Source: Closterium sp. NIES-65
Taxonomy: Eukaryota; Streptophyta; Zygnematophyceae; Desmidiales; Closteriaceae
Reading direction: 5' to 3'
DNA length: 64,000 nt
Assembly (NCBI GenBank): GCA_948144175.1
Contig: CANXME010001290.1
Span: 925,460 to 989,459 of the forward strand
Shown: positions 1 to 10,946 of the stretch, piece after piece
Layout: the number at the start of each line of letters is the position of its first letter
Position numbering within the stretch: position 1 is the stretch's first letter
Position numbers and translations under genes: made by a program
The notes under the pieces: model-generated
What the model was told of the DNA's origin: nothing
The model's database searches: none
Seen by the model: the letters and a program-made list of their open reading frames with translations, nothing else

Positions 1-41
1 GAGTACCCCACTACAGGCTAGACAATAATAACATTCTGACA
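1..41 (-). mobile_element. LTR fragment of the mirrored TRIM-C copy
   Basis: The 41 bases are the reverse complement of 23136-23176, the first 41 bp of the TRIM-C 5' LTR. They end in the LTR terminus (TGTCAGAAT on the minus strand) and are followed by TCGTC, the reverse complement of the TRIM-C target-site duplication GACGA. TRIM-C was therefore in place before the inverted duplication, and the rest of its mirrored copy should lie left of the window. Confidence 0.9.
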
Positions 42-517
42 TCGTCCAGCAAGGGTTGTATGATGTGGTTCATTTCCGCTTGAATTGTTGTCGATGTGTT
101 GCAGAATACGAACGACGTCACCAAGTTTTTGTACGAGTTATATCTGGTACAAAACGTTGTTTTGTGGATCAAGTTGTCCACCATCTTAGGGCGTGTTCCT
201 ACAGCCCCTTATCAGGTGACCTCTTGTCAGACTTGTGCGGTTCAATGCGATTCAACGCGATCAAATTTTATTATGCGCGTTTCAGTGCGGTATGACGCGA
301 ATCTGACACGAGGTTCGCCTGATAAGAGGCCGTAGGAACACGCCCTTAATTACTCATGAACCCGATCACAAGTCTAGTTTAGAGAACAATGTTGCCCCGC
401 GCATTTTATGTAGGGTATGAGATGTTTGCTTTTCACTGTCTGATTGTTTAGAGCCCGGTAGTCGCATATTTGTAAACTACTGTATGCCTTGAGAGTGAAT
501 AGATTCGGTGCGTCGTA
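42..517 (-). pseudogene. Gypsy reverse transcriptase remnant (mirrored copy), split by a MITE
   Basis: Mirror of 22660-23135. Read on the minus strand it encodes a decayed Ty3/gypsy RT core: GSLRICDYRALN, then an LDL.SG motif, then HKTTFCTRY and FVFCNTSTT, with stops and frame changes. A MITE occupies 189-345. It cannot make a functional enzyme. The family call rests on the order and spacing of these RT blocks. Confidence 0.75.
189..345. mobile_element. Tourist-like MITE (left-arm copy)
   Basis: This 157-bp element has imperfect terminal inverted repeats of about 43 bp beginning GGGCGTGTTCCTAC at both ends. It is flanked by TTA at 186-188 and TTA at 346-348. A 3-bp TTA duplication with G-rich inverted termini fits the PIF/Harbinger (Tourist) class. 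It has no coding capacity, so a transposase from elsewhere must have moved it. It sits inside the gypsy RT remnant. Confidence 0.85.
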
Positions 518-765
518 GGCGTCAGCAGCCCGTTGTCAGTCACGGACGCCACCCCTAGAGCCTCTTCGCCTCAACCTCCCTCCCACAGTGGCAACCGTAG
601 CAGGGCGCACGACGGGTGCGGCTGGTGCAGCAAACGCGCGGTAGGTGTGACAACGGGAGGCGCGATTGGCGCGGCAGTGTCGAGAGACCTGCACTCGGGA
701 TTCCCGATTGATCCTACGAGGGGGGGTTTGGGCGCAGTGACCCGCATTTGAAACAAGCCCTTTTA

Positions 766-840
766 TCCCAATGGTCTAGTGGCTGGGATTCTGACATAAT
801 ATCAGAGCGAAATATCTTGGGTTCGAATCCGCGTACATGC
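766..840 (+). repeat. tRNA-like (Glu-like) degenerate repeat, left arm
   Basis: The sequence has a TCCCAATGGTCTAGTGG A-box-like start, a short TCTGA/TCAGA stem and a GGGTTCGAATCC B-box, as in tRNA genes and tRNA-derived SINEs. The T stem is mismatched and the would-be anticodon loop lacks U33, so it is not a working tRNA. A second partial copy (A-box part only) lies near 1005-1035, with shared flanks around 690-760 and 890-1000. Part of it (TTCTGACA followed by TATCAGAGC) also resembles an LTR end plus PBS, so a retroelement origin is possible. Confidence 0.4.
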
Positions 841-1059
841 ACATGCTGAAAAATGCGTTGTATCGTGTCCTGGGCCTCCAAGTGTGGGGGGGAGTGTCGA
901 GAGACATGCATTGGGGATCCCCGCTTGATCCTAGGGGAGTTGGGGCATATTACCTTGAGAGGGGTTTGGGCGCATTGACCCGCATTTAGAACAAAATTGT
1001 TTATCCCATTGGTCTTGTGGCTGGGATTTTAACAGACAGGTATGCAAGGCCGCAGCGCG

Positions 1060-1788
1060 GCGAGTCGGGAAGGATCAAGGACGGCCGCGCTACATTTCTT
1101 AACCGTATCGCCTGGTAACGTAGCCGTCGGACTACAGGCTGTGACGATCGCCACCGCAGTTGCGCAGTTCGCTTGGAGCTATCGGTGAGAACGCCACCAT
1201 AGTACCAGGCTCAATGAACTTCCCGATCTAGATAACTTGTCAAGATAGCTCTAAAAGGTTAAGTTAGGAGCTTGAAAAATAGGAAGGGGAAAGAGAGGTT
1301 TCACTAGAAAGTAAGAGCACGAAATACAAGTAGGTAGCAGTGGGTAATGTGTATCATCAATAGTTGTAACAAATTGGCTATGCTAGTGTGTACCAATGTA
1401 ATATATATATATATACACGTATATATGAAATATTTATTTTGGCATAGGCTGCCTCGGTGTATGTGAAATCGGCCAAACATGCACTTCGAAAATAGGCGTT
1501 GTACTCGAAGTAGTAAAACCTTGTTAACAAGAAACTTTTGACCTATCTGTTGTAGAAAAGGTTTGGGAAAATATGTCAATGGTAACTTACATGGGGCACT
1601 ATAACGCGTACGGTAACGATTTCCTTGTAATCTTATATAAAATCTTGTATCTCTTTGTTTTAATCCACTTACTTTGCCCTCACATACTAGTGCAAGGTGG
1701 TTCATAATCTCTTTATTAACGCTTCCGCTACTACATCACTCTAGGAACACTAAGCGTTAACAGCAACATCAACAACAACGTGACGCCC
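1060..1788. other. Unassigned left-arm segment, mirrored at 21389-22117
   Basis: AT-richer DNA (short AT run near 1401-1413) lies between the tRNA-like repeats and the start of a copia gag remnant. An open frame of 133 codons on the minus strand (1304-1705) is kept in both arms, with three amino-acid changes, but it resembles nothing I recognise. The segment could be the old 5' LTR and leader of the copia element whose gag begins at 1789. I found no clear termini. Confidence 0.3.
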
Positions 1789-2362
1789 ATGAGTCTCGAT
1801 GGCTCATCCTACGCACACGGGATGTCAGAATAATATATAAATCTATAGATTGTTTTGTAACTGCTTGTAGTGTAGACTACTGTAGTTATACAATATTCTG
1901 TTTGGTGGTGCACCTTTCTTCTTGCCTATATGTACTGCTCGCTCTATAGTGAAATCACTCTCTTCTCTTTTCAACTTTCTCGACTCTCCTAACTGAACTA
2001 CTCGAACTCAACCAAGGCTCCTAAGTTATGGCTCCTAAGCCTAACTCTTACTAGTACTTTTCACACGGGAATCAACAACAACAACCTACCTTTGCTCCGT
2101 ACGAGCCCTAGCGCGGCTCCGTCAGCTTCATGCCACAACCACAATCTGCACCGGGACAAGAGAGAACGCTGGACGCACTACAAGTTTAGTCGCAGTTCGC
2201 GCACGTTCTAAAACTGCAAATGACAAAACCCTTCGACGGGAAGGATTTCTTTACCTAGTCGTTCGAATTCGAGCTGATGATGGAAGGAGCGCAAATCCTT
2301 GGCTTCTTCGACGGGTCCCTGCCATACCCAACAAACGGCACACAGTATGAGAAGCAGCAGTA
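1789..2362 (+). pseudogene. Copia gag N-terminal remnant (left arm)
   Basis: Starting from the ATG at 1789, the frame runs to 1822, is interrupted by a solo LTR, and resumes in the same frame at 2071 once one copy of the CGGGA duplication is removed. It continues to 2362 with three in-frame TAG codons. The part with FDGKDFF, a SFEFELMMEGAQ stretch and GFFDGS matches the N-terminal gag domain of Ty1/copia polyproteins (the UBN2-type region). The rest is missing because TRIM-S inserted at 2363. It is non-functional. Confidence 0.65.
1823..2065 (+). mobile_element. Solo LTR in copia gag (left arm)
   Basis: A 243-bp sequence starts TGTCAGAAT and ends TTTTCACA. It is flanked by identical 5-bp duplications CGGGA (1818-1822 and 2066-2070). 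No internal domain is present, so it is a solo LTR left by LTR-LTR recombination. Removing it with one CGGGA restores the gag frame. Confidence 0.85.
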
Positions 2363-2491
2363 TGTTAAAGTAAGAAGAAAGAAGAGGGACTGCACTAGCA
2401 AGAATGGGGATACAAATAGCAAACCCTAGAAGGGTTGTACTCGCTATAGAGCACCCCACTACAAGCTAGAGCATAAGATAACATTCTGACA

Positions 2492-3086
2492 CACCCCCAT
2501 AGCCAAAGTGGGGTGTAATTAGCAGAGCAAGCAAAGCAGTACAAGCTCAGGGTGGATCACAATGTCACAACACATTCTGAGCACAAGTTCAAGAAGCAAT
2601 AGTTTAAAGTTCACAATTATGAGCAAAGCTAGTAATAGTCACAACGGGCAAGTGAGGAGGAGAGAGAGTGAGAGGAGAGGAGATAGGAGGCGACGGATGA
2701 AGCTGCAGACACACGGGCAACAGGAGGCACACTGGCACAGCGGCTATCGGAACAACGCTCCGGAATACTGGAGTAACTGGCCCCGCGGCTAAAGTAGCGG
2801 CAAACGAGCAACGGACCCACGGGCGGCTGGCACAGGTGGCTACGACTGGGCTACCGGACAAAGTCCCCGAAATACAAGTGCTACAGGCGACACGACGGCA
2901 ACCTCCTTTCAGCTTCCCCAAACTATCCCACTCCCCCCAGGCACACACCCGCAACTACACCGCTAGCTCCACTCCCCCTTCACCCCCCCCCTTAGTACCA
3001 CTCCACCGGCTCCAACACGTCCACCCCCCCTCAGCGGCAGCTGCAGCACAAGGAGTCGAAGGAGGAGGAGGAGCAGGGAACGGTAC
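2492..3086 (-). other. TRIM-S 3' non-coding region, left arm
   Basis: This is the TRIM 3' region between satellite and 3' LTR. It mirrors 20091-20685, with one 3-bp length difference in a GGA run. It contains only short open frames on both strands. Similar frames occur at the same place in TRIM-N, but I assign no protein. Confidence 0.7.
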
Positions 3087-6000
3087 AGAGTGTAGGGCGG
3101 CGGGGCCGCAGTGTAGGGCGGCGGGGCCGCTTATTAGGGCGGCGGGGCCGCAGCGAGAGAGGCGGCGGGGCCGCAGTGTAGGGCGGCGCGGCCGCAAAGT
3201 AGGGCGGCGGGGCCGCAGCGAGAGAGGCGGCGAGGCCGCAATGAAGGGCGGCGGGGCCGCTGAGTAGGGCGGCGGGGCCGCAGCGAGAGAGGCGGCGGGG
3301 CCGCAGTGTAGGGCGGGGGGGCCGCTGAGTAGGGTGGCGGGGCCGGGCGAGAGAGGCGGCGGGGCCTCAGTGAAGGGCGACGGGGCCGCTGAGTAGGGCG
3401 GCGGGGCCGCAGCAAGAGAGGCGGCAGGGCCGCAGTGAAGGGCGGCGGGGCCGCTGAGTAGGGCGGCGGGGCCGCAGCGAGAGAGGCTGCGGGGCCGCAA
3501 TGTAGGGCGGCGGGGTTGCTGAGTAGGGCCGCGGGTGTTAGAATAGTAGGAGTTGGGGCCTAGGCTTAGTAGCCTAGGCCCACACTAGGAGGTAGGCAAG
3601 GTGCTTTAGAACTAGGACTTAGGGTTTGGGAAGGAGAATTGGAAGGAAGGAATGATGGACTAGCAAGCAGCAGGACACACAAATAGAAAACCCTAAGGGG
3701 TTGTACTCAGTATTGAGCACCCCACTGCAGGCTAGACAAATAACATTCTGACAGCGGGGCCGCAGTGAAGGGCGGCGGGGCCGCTGAGTAGGGCGGCGAG
3801 GCCGCAGCGAGAGAGGCGGCGGGGCCGCAGTGAAGGGTGGCGGGGCCGCTAAGTAGGGCGGCGGGGCCGCAGCGAGTGAGGCAACGGGGCCGCAAAGAAG
3901 GGCGGCGGGGATGCTGAGTACGGCGGGGGGACCGCGGCGAAAGAGGCGGCGAGGCCGCAGTTTAGGGCGGCGGGGCCGCTGAGTAGGGCGGCGGGGCCGC
4001 AGCGAGAGAGGCGGCGGGGCCGCAGTGAAGGGCGGCGGGGCCGCTGAGTAGGGCGGTGAGGCCGCAGCGAGAGAGGCGGCGTGGCCGCAGTGAAGGGCGG
4101 CTGGGCTGCTGAGTAGGGCGGGGGGGCCGCAGCAAGAGAGGCGGCAAGGCCGCTGAGTAGGGCGGCGGGGCTGCTGCGAGAGAGGCGGTGGGGCCGCAAT
4201 GAAGGGTGGCGAGGCTGCTGAGTAGGGCGGCAGGGCTGCAGCGAGAGAGGCGGCGGGGCCGCAGTTTAGGGCGGCGGGGCCGCTGAGTAGGGCGGCAGGG
4301 CCGCAGCGAGAGAGGCGGCGGGGCCGCAGTGAAGGGCGGCGGGGCCGCTGAGTAGGGCGGCAGGGCCGCAGCGAGAGAGGCGGCGGGGCCGCAGTGAAGG
4401 GCGGCGGGGCCGCTGAGTAGGGCGTCAGAGCCGCAGAGTATGGCGGCAGGGCCGCAGCGAGAGAGGCGGCGTGGCCGTAGTGTAGGGCAGCGAGGCCGCT
4501 AAGTAGGGCGGCGGGGCCGCAGCGAGAGAGGCGGCGGGGCCGCAGTGAAGGGCGGCGAGGCCGTTGAGTAGGGCGGCGGGGCCGCAGCGAGAGAGGCTGC
4601 GGGGCCGCAGTGTAGGGCGGCGGGGCCACTGAGTAGGGCGTCGGGGCCGCAGCGAGAGAAGCGGCGGGGTCGCAGTGAAGGGCGGCGGGGCCACTAAGTA
4701 GGGCGGCGGGGCCGCAGCGAGAGAGGCGGCGGGGCCGCAGTGTAGGGCGGCTTGGCCGCTGAGTAGGGCGGCGGGGCCGCAGCGAGAGAGGCGGCGGGGC
4801 CGCAGTGAAGGGCGGCGGGGCCACTGAGTAGGGCGGCGGGGCCGCAGCGAGAGAGGCGGCAGGGCCGCAGTGAAGGGCGGCGGGGCTGCTGAGTAGGGCG
4901 GCCGGGCCGCAACGAGAGAGGCGGCGGGGCTGCAGTGAAGGGCGGCGAGGCCGCTGAGTAGGGCGGCGGGGCCGCAGCGAGAGAGGTGGCCGGGCCGCAG
5001 TGTAGGACGGCGGGGCCGCTGAGTAGGGCGGCGGGGCCGCAGCAAGAGAGGCGGCAAGGCCGCAGTGAAGGGCGGCGGGGTCGCTAAGTAGGGCGGCGGG
5101 GCCGTAGTGAAGGGCGGCGGGGCCGCTGAGTAGGGCGGCAGGGCCGCAGCAAGAGAGGCGACGGGGCCGGAGTGAAGGGCGGCGGGGTTGCTGAGTAGGG
5201 CGGGGGGGCCGCAGCGAGAGAGGCGGCGGGCCGCAGTGTAGGGCGGCGGGTCCGCTGAGTAGGGCGGCGGGGCCGCAGCGAGAGAGGCGGCGGGGCCGCA
5301 GGGAAGGGCAGCGGGGCCGTTGAGTAGGGCAGCGGGGCCGCAGCGAGAGAGGCCGCGGGGCCGCAGTGAAGGGCGGCGGGGCCGCTGAGTAGGGCGGCGG
5401 GGCCGCAGCGAAAGAGGCGGCGAAGCCGCAGTGTAGGGCGGCGGGGCCGCTGAGTAGGGCGGCGGGGCCGCTGCGAGAGAGGCGGCGGGGCCTCAATGAA
5501 GGGCGGCGGGGCCGCTTAGTTGGGCGGCGGGACCGCAGCGAGAGAGGTGGCCGGGCCGCAGTTTAGGGCGGCGGGGCCGCTGAGTAGGGCGGCAGGGCCG
5601 TAGCGAGAGAGGCGGCGGGGCCACAGTGAAGGGCGGTGGGGCCGCTGAGTAGGGCGGCGGGGCCGCAGCGAGAGAGGCGGCGGGGCCGCAGTGAAGGGCG
5701 GCGGGGCCGCAGAGTAGGGCGGCGGGGCCGCAGAGTAGGGCGGCGGGGCAGCAGCGAGAGAGGCGGCGGGGCCGTAGTGTAGTGCGGCGAGGCCGCTGAG
5801 TAGGGCGGCGGGGCCGCATCGAGAGAGGCGGCGGGGCCGCAGTGTAGGGCGGCAGGGCCACTGAGTAGGGCGTCGGGGCCGCAGCAAGAGAGGCGGCGGG
5901 GCCGCAGTGAAGGGCGGCAGGGCCGCTGAGTAGGGCGGCGGGGCCGCAGCGAGAGAGGCGGCGGGGCCGCAGTGTAGGGCGGCAGGGCCGCTAAGTAAGG

Positions 6001-9000
6001 CGGCGGGGCCGCTGAGTAGGGCGGCGGGGCCGTAGCGAGAGAGGCAGCGGGGCCGCAGTGTAGGGCGGCGGGGCCGCTGAGTAGGGCGGCGGGGCCGCAG
6101 CGAGAGAGGCGGCGGAGCCGTAGTGTAGGCCGACGGGGCCGCTGAGTAGGGCGGCGGGGCCGCAGCGAGAGAGGCGGCGGGGCCGCAGTGTAGGGCGGCC
6201 GGGCCGCTGAGTAGGGCGACGGGGCCGCAGCGAGAGAGGCGGCGGGGCCGAAGTGTAGGGCGGCGGGGCCGCTGAGTAGGGCGGCGAGGCCGCAGAGGGA
6301 GAGGCGGCGGGGCCGTAGTGAAGGGCGGCGGGGCCGCTTAGTAGGGCGGCGGGGCCGCAGCGAGAGAGGTGGCAGGGCTGCAGTGTAGGGCGGCAGGGCC
6401 GCTGAGTAGGGCGGCGGGGCCGCAGCGAGAGAGGCAGCGGGGCCACAGTGAAGGGCGGCGGGGCCGCTGAGTAGGGCGGCGGGGCCGCAGCGAGAGAGGT
6501 GGCGGGGCCGCAGTGAAGGGCGTCGGGGCCGCAGCAAGAGAGGCGGCGGGGCCGCAATGAAGGGCGGCGGGGCCGCTGAGTAGGGCGGCAGGGCCGCAGC
6601 GAGAGAGGCGGCGGGGCCGCAGTGAAGGACGGCGGGGCCGCTGAGTAGGGCGGCGGGGTCGCATTGAGAGAGGCGGCGGGGCCACAGTGAAGGGCGGCGG
6701 GGCCGCTGAGTAGGGCGGCGGGGCCGCAGCGAGAGAGGCGGCGGGGCCGTAGTGAAGGGCGGCGTGGCCGCTGAGTAGGGCGGCGGGGCCGCAGCGAGAG
6801 AGGCAGCGGGGCCACAATGAAGGGCGGCGGGGCCGCTGAGTAGGGCGGCGGGGCCGCAGCGAGAGAGGTGGTGGGGTTGTAGTGTAGGGCGGCGGGGCCG
6901 CTGAGTAGGGCGGCGGGGCTGCAGCGAGAGAGGCGGCGGGGCCGCAGTGTAGGGCGGCGCGGCCGCAGCGAGAGAGGCGGCGGGGCCGTAGTGTAGGGCG
7001 GCGGGGCCCCTGAGTAGGGCGGCTGGGCCGCAGCGAGAGAGGCGGCGGGGCCGGAGTGAAGGGCGGCGGGGCCGTTGAGTAGGGCGGCGGGGCTGCAGCG
7101 AGAGAGGCGGCGGGGCCGCAGTGAAGGGCGGAGGGGCCGCTGAGTAGGGCGGCGGGGCCGCAGCGAGAGAGGCGGCGCGGCCGCAGTGTAGGGCGGCGGG
7201 GTTGCTGAGTAGGGCGGCGGGGCCGCTGCGAGAGAGGCCGCGGGGCCGCAATGAAGGGCGGCGGGGCCGCTGAGTAGGGCGGCGGGGCCGCAGCGAGAGA
7301 GGTGGCCGAGCCGCAGTTTAGGGCGGCGGGGCCGCTGAGTAGGGCGGCAGGGCCGCAGCGAGAGAGGCGGCGGGGCCACAGTGAAGGGCGGCGGGGCTGC
7401 TGAGTAGGGCGGCGGGGCCGCAGCGAGAGAGGCGGCGGGGCCGCAGTGAAGGGCGGCGGAGCCGCAGAGTAGGGCGGCGGGGCCGCTGAGTAGGGCGGCG
7501 GGGCCGCAACGAGAGAGGCAGCGAGGCCGTAGTGTAGGGCGGCGAGTCCGCTGAGTAGGGCGGCGGGGACGCAGCGAGAGAGGCGGCGGGGCCGCAGTGA
7601 AGGGCGGCGAGGCCGCTGAGAAAGGGCGGCGGGCCCGCAGCGAGAGAGGCGGCGGGGCCGCAGTGTAGGGCGGCGGGGCCACTGAGTAGGGCGTCGTGGC
7701 CGCAGCGAGAGAGGCGACGGGGCCGCAGTGAAGGGCGGTAGGGCCGCTGAGTAGAGCGGCGGGGCCGCAGCGAGAGAGGCGGCGGGGCCGCAGTGTAGGG
7801 CGGCAGGGCCGCTAAGTAGGGCGGCGGTGCCGCTAAGTAGGGCGGCGGGGCCGTAGCAAGAGAGGCGGCGGGGCCGTAGTGTAGGGGGGCGGGGCCGCAG
7901 AGTAGGGCGGCGGGGCCGCAACGAGAGAGGTGGCAGGGCTGTAGTGTAGGGCGGCGGGGCCGCTGAGTAGGGCGGCGGGGCCGTAGCGAGAGAGGCGGCG
8001 GGGCAGCAGTGTAGGGCGCCGGGGCCGCTGAGTAGGGCGGCGGGGCCGCAGCGAGAGAGGCGGCGGGACCGAAGTGTAGGGCGGCGGGGCCGCTGAGTAG
8101 GGCGGCAGGACCGCAGCGAGAGAGGCGGCAGGGCCGCAGTGAAGGGCGCCGGGGCCGTTGAGTAGGGCGGCGGGGCCGCAGCGAGAGAGGCGGCGGGGCC
8201 GCAGTGAAGGGCGGAGGGGCCGCTGAGTAGGGCAGCGGGGCCGCAGCGAGAGAGGCGGCAGGGCCGCAGTGTAGGGCGGGAGGGCCGCTGAGTAGGGCAG
8301 CGGGGCCGCAACGAGAGAGGCAGCAGGGCCATAGTGAAGGGCGGCGGGGCCGCTGAGTAGGGCGGCGGGGCCGCAGCGAGAGAGGCGGCGGGGCCGCAGT
8401 GAAGGGCGTCGGGGCCGCAGCAAGAGAGGCGGCGGGGCCGCAATGAAGGGCGGCGGGGCCGCTGAGTAGGGCGGCGGGGCCGCAGCGAGAGAGGCGGCGG
8501 GGCCGCAGTGAAGGACGGCGGGGCCGCTGAGTAGGGCGGCGGGGTCGCAGCGAGAGAGGCGTCAGGGTTGCAGTGAAGGGCGGCGAGCCGCTAAGTAGGG
8601 TGGCGGGGCCACAGCGAGAGAGGCGGAGGGGCCGCAGTGAAGGGCGGCGGGGCCGCTGTGTAGGGCGGCGGGGCCGCAGCGAGAGAGGTGGCGCGGCAGC
8701 AGTGTAGGGCGGCGGGGCCGCTGAGTAGGGCGGCGGGGCCGCTGCGAGAGAGGCGGCGGGGCCGCAATGAAGGGCGGCGGGGCCGCTTAGTAGGGCGGCG
8801 GGGCCGCAGCGAGAGAGGTGGCCGGGCTGCAGTTTAGGGCGGCAGGGCCGCTGAGTAGGGCGGCAGGGCCGTAGCGAGAGAGGCGGCGGGGCCGCAGTGA
8901 AGGGCGGCGGGGCCGCTGAGTAGGGCGGCGGGGCCGCAGCGAGAGAGGCGGCGGGGCCGCTGTGAAGGGCGGCGGGGCCGCTGAGTAGGGCGGCGGGGCC

Positions 9001-10371
9001 GTAGAGTAGGGCGGCGGGGCCGCAGCGAGAGAGGCGGCGGGGCCGCAGTGTAGGGCGGCGAGGCCGCTGAGTAGGGCAGCGGGGCCGCAGCGAGAGAGGC
9101 GGCGGGGCCGCAGTGTAGGGCGGCGGGGCCACTGAGTAGGGCGTCAGGGCCGCAGCGAGAGAGGCGGCGAGGCCGCAGTGAAGGGCGGCAGGGCCGCTGA
9201 GTAGGGCGGCGGGGCCGCAGCGAGAGAGGCGGCGGGGCCGCAGTGTAGGGCGGCAGGGCCGCTAAGTAAGGCGGCAGGGCCGTTGAGTAGGGCGGCGGGG
9301 CCGCAGCGAGAGAGGCGGCGGGGCCGCAGTGAAGGGCGGAGGGGCCTCTGAGTAGGGCGGCGGGGCCGCAGCGAGAGAGGGGGCAGGGCCGCAGTGTAGG
9401 GCGGCAGGGCCGCTGAGTAGGGCGGCGGGGCCGCAGCGAGAGAGGCAGCGGGGTCATAGTGAAGGGCGGCGGGGCCGCTGAGTAGGGTGGCGGGGCCGCA
9501 GCGAGAGAGGCGGCGGGGCCGCAGTGAAGGGCGTCGGGGCCGCAGCAAGAGAGGCGGCGGGGCCGCAATGAAGGGCGGCGGGGCCGCTGAGTAGGGCGGC
9601 AGGGCCGCAGCGAGAGAGGCGGCGGGGCCGCAGTGAAGGACGGCGGGGCCGCTGAGTAGGGCGGCGGGGTCGCAGCGAGAGAGGCGTCGGGGCCGCAGTG
9701 AAGGGCGGCGGGGCCGCTAAGTAGGGCGGCGGGGCCACAGCGAGAGAGGCGGCGGGGCCGCAGTGAAGGGCGGCACGGCCGCTGAGTAGGGCGGCGGGGC
9801 CGCAGCGAGAGAGGCAGCGGGGCCACAGTGAAGGGCGGCGGGGTCGCTGAGTAGGGCGGCGGGGCCGTAACGAAAGAGGTGGTGGGGTTGTAGTGTAGGG
9901 CGGCGGGGCCGCTGAGTAGGGCGGCGAGGCCGCAGCAAGAGAGGCGGCGGGGCCGCAGTGTAGGGCGGCAGGGCTGCTGAGTAGGGCGGCGGGGCCGCGG
10001 CGAGAGAGGCGGCGGGGCCGCATTGTAGGGCGGCGGGGCCGCTGAGTAGGGCGGCGGGGCCGCAGCGAGAGAGGCGGCGGGGCCGCAGTGAAGGGCGGCG
10101 GGGCCGCTGAGTAGGGTGGTGGGGCCGCAGCGAGAGAGGCGGCAGGGCCGCAGTGTAGGGCAGCGGGGCCGCTGAGTAGGGCGGCGGGGCAGTAGCGAGA
10201 GAGGCGGCGGGGCCGCAGTGAAGGGCGGCGGGGCCGCTGAGTAGGGCGGCGGGGCCGCATCGAGAGAGGCGGCGGGGCCGCAGTGAAGGGCGGCGGGGCC
10301 GCTGAGTAGGGCGGCGGGGCCGCATCGAGAGAGGCGGCGGGGCCGCAGTGAAGGGCGGCGGGGCCGCTGAG
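3087..10371 (-). repeat. 65-bp satellite array, left arm
   Basis: Tandem 65-bp units (about 112 by length), read on the minus strand. Each unit has three subunits that share the 14-bp core GCGGCCCCGCCGCC followed by CTACTCA, by CTTCACT or CTACACT, or by TCTCTCGCT (21+21+23 bp). Some units have an extra or missing subunit. The array is interrupted once by a solo LTR at 3536-3753. Because 65 is not a multiple of 3 and the consensus has no stop in any C-rich-strand frame, long Ala/Pro/Arg-rich open frames (up to 701 codons) run through it. I do not call these genes. Confidence 0.97.
3536..3753 (-). mobile_element. Solo LTR inserted in the left satellite only
   Basis: A 218-bp LTR (minus orientation: starts TGTCAGAATG, ends ATTCTAACA) is flanked by GCGGG at 3531-3535 and 3754-3758. 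It carries the perfect 10-bp stem GGGCCTAGGC/GCCTAGGCCC (3556-3581). The corresponding right-arm site near 19640 is empty, so this insertion is later than the palindrome, or it was lost from the right arm. Confidence 0.9.
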
Positions 10372-10633
10372 ACAGGCCGCAGGTAGGGCGACGGGGCGGG
10401 GGCCATAGGTAGGGCGACGGGGTTCGACGCGCGGGTCCCCGTCGCCCGTCTCAGTGCCTCCCGGGGGCGACGCGCCGAGTGACGGGGACCGAAACCCGTC
10501 GCGCGCCTTGGGGTGGATGGTGGGCAGAAAACCGTTGCGCGCCTCAGGGCGCCCGGCGAGCAGATAAACTGCCGCACGCCACGGGGCGTGCGGCACAGAG
10601 AGTAGCAGTGGCAGTTGCTGCGGAAGCAACGAG

Positions 10634-10946
10634 CTAGGCAAGGAAGAAGTTAGGCAAAAGAGGGGGTTGCACTAGCAAGCAAGGAGATACATATACGAAA
10701 CCCTAAGGGGTTATACTCGCTATAGAGTACCCCACTGCACGCTAGAGAACATAAGATAATATTCTGACAACTCATTCTTCCCAATTCTCTCGATCCTCAC
10801 CCTTGGCACAAAACTACTCGATATCCTAGTTGGGCCTAGGCTCCTAAGCCTAGGCCCTAGTAAAACTTAGTTCATTCTTGCTCATCTTGACATGCTATCA
10901 GAGCAGGTTGATCCCCTTGGATCGATCCTGTGGGTGGGCTCACCAC
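10634..10946. other. Centre of palindrome, made of two complementary LTR halves
   Basis: The 313-bp non-palindromic centre holds the 5' part of a TRIM LTR in minus orientation (10634-10770, beginning TGTCAGAAT when read on the minus strand). It is abutted by the 3' part of a related LTR in plus orientation plus the PBS (10771-10907). The left element lacks the LTR 3' half and PBS. The right element lacks the LTR 5' half. Together they make about one LTR plus PBS, so the two inverted elements seem to share one split 5' LTR. Confidence 0.75.

Larger units (their letters stand above)
1..10633 (-). repeat. Left arm of giant palindrome
   Basis: This stretch is the reverse complement of the right arm. 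For the outer 3 kb the pairing is exact in position: base n pairs with base 23177-n (MITE, solo LTR, gag remnant and 3' LTR all obey this). Near the centre the sum drops to 21580, because the satellite array is about 1.6 kb shorter on this side. By eye I count 4 differences in about 400 nt (1304-1705) and 7 in about 250 nt (345-600), several of them C-to-T or G-to-A changes at CpG. The arm begins inside an LTR at base 1, so the palindrome continues beyond the window. Confidence 0.95.
2363..10770 (-). mobile_element. TRIM-S, non-autonomous LTR element with expanded satellite (left copy)
   Basis: Read on the minus strand: truncated LTR 5' part (10770 to 10634), leader with a perfect GCCGCACGCC/GGCGTGCGGC hairpin (10571-10594), about 7.3 kb of satellite, a 3' region (3086 to 2492) ending in a G-rich polypurine tract, then the 3' LTR (2491 to 2363, ends TGTCAG...TTAACA). 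No gag or pol is present. The 3' region is shared with TRIM-C and TRIM-N. The PBS and LTR 3' half are missing at the palindrome centre. Confidence 0.8.

Noticed and set aside
766..840. Functional tRNA-Glu gene
   Set aside because: T stem mismatched, U33 missing, no sound acceptor stem; more likely a SINE or pseudo-tRNA, or a chance LTR-end/PBS likeness.
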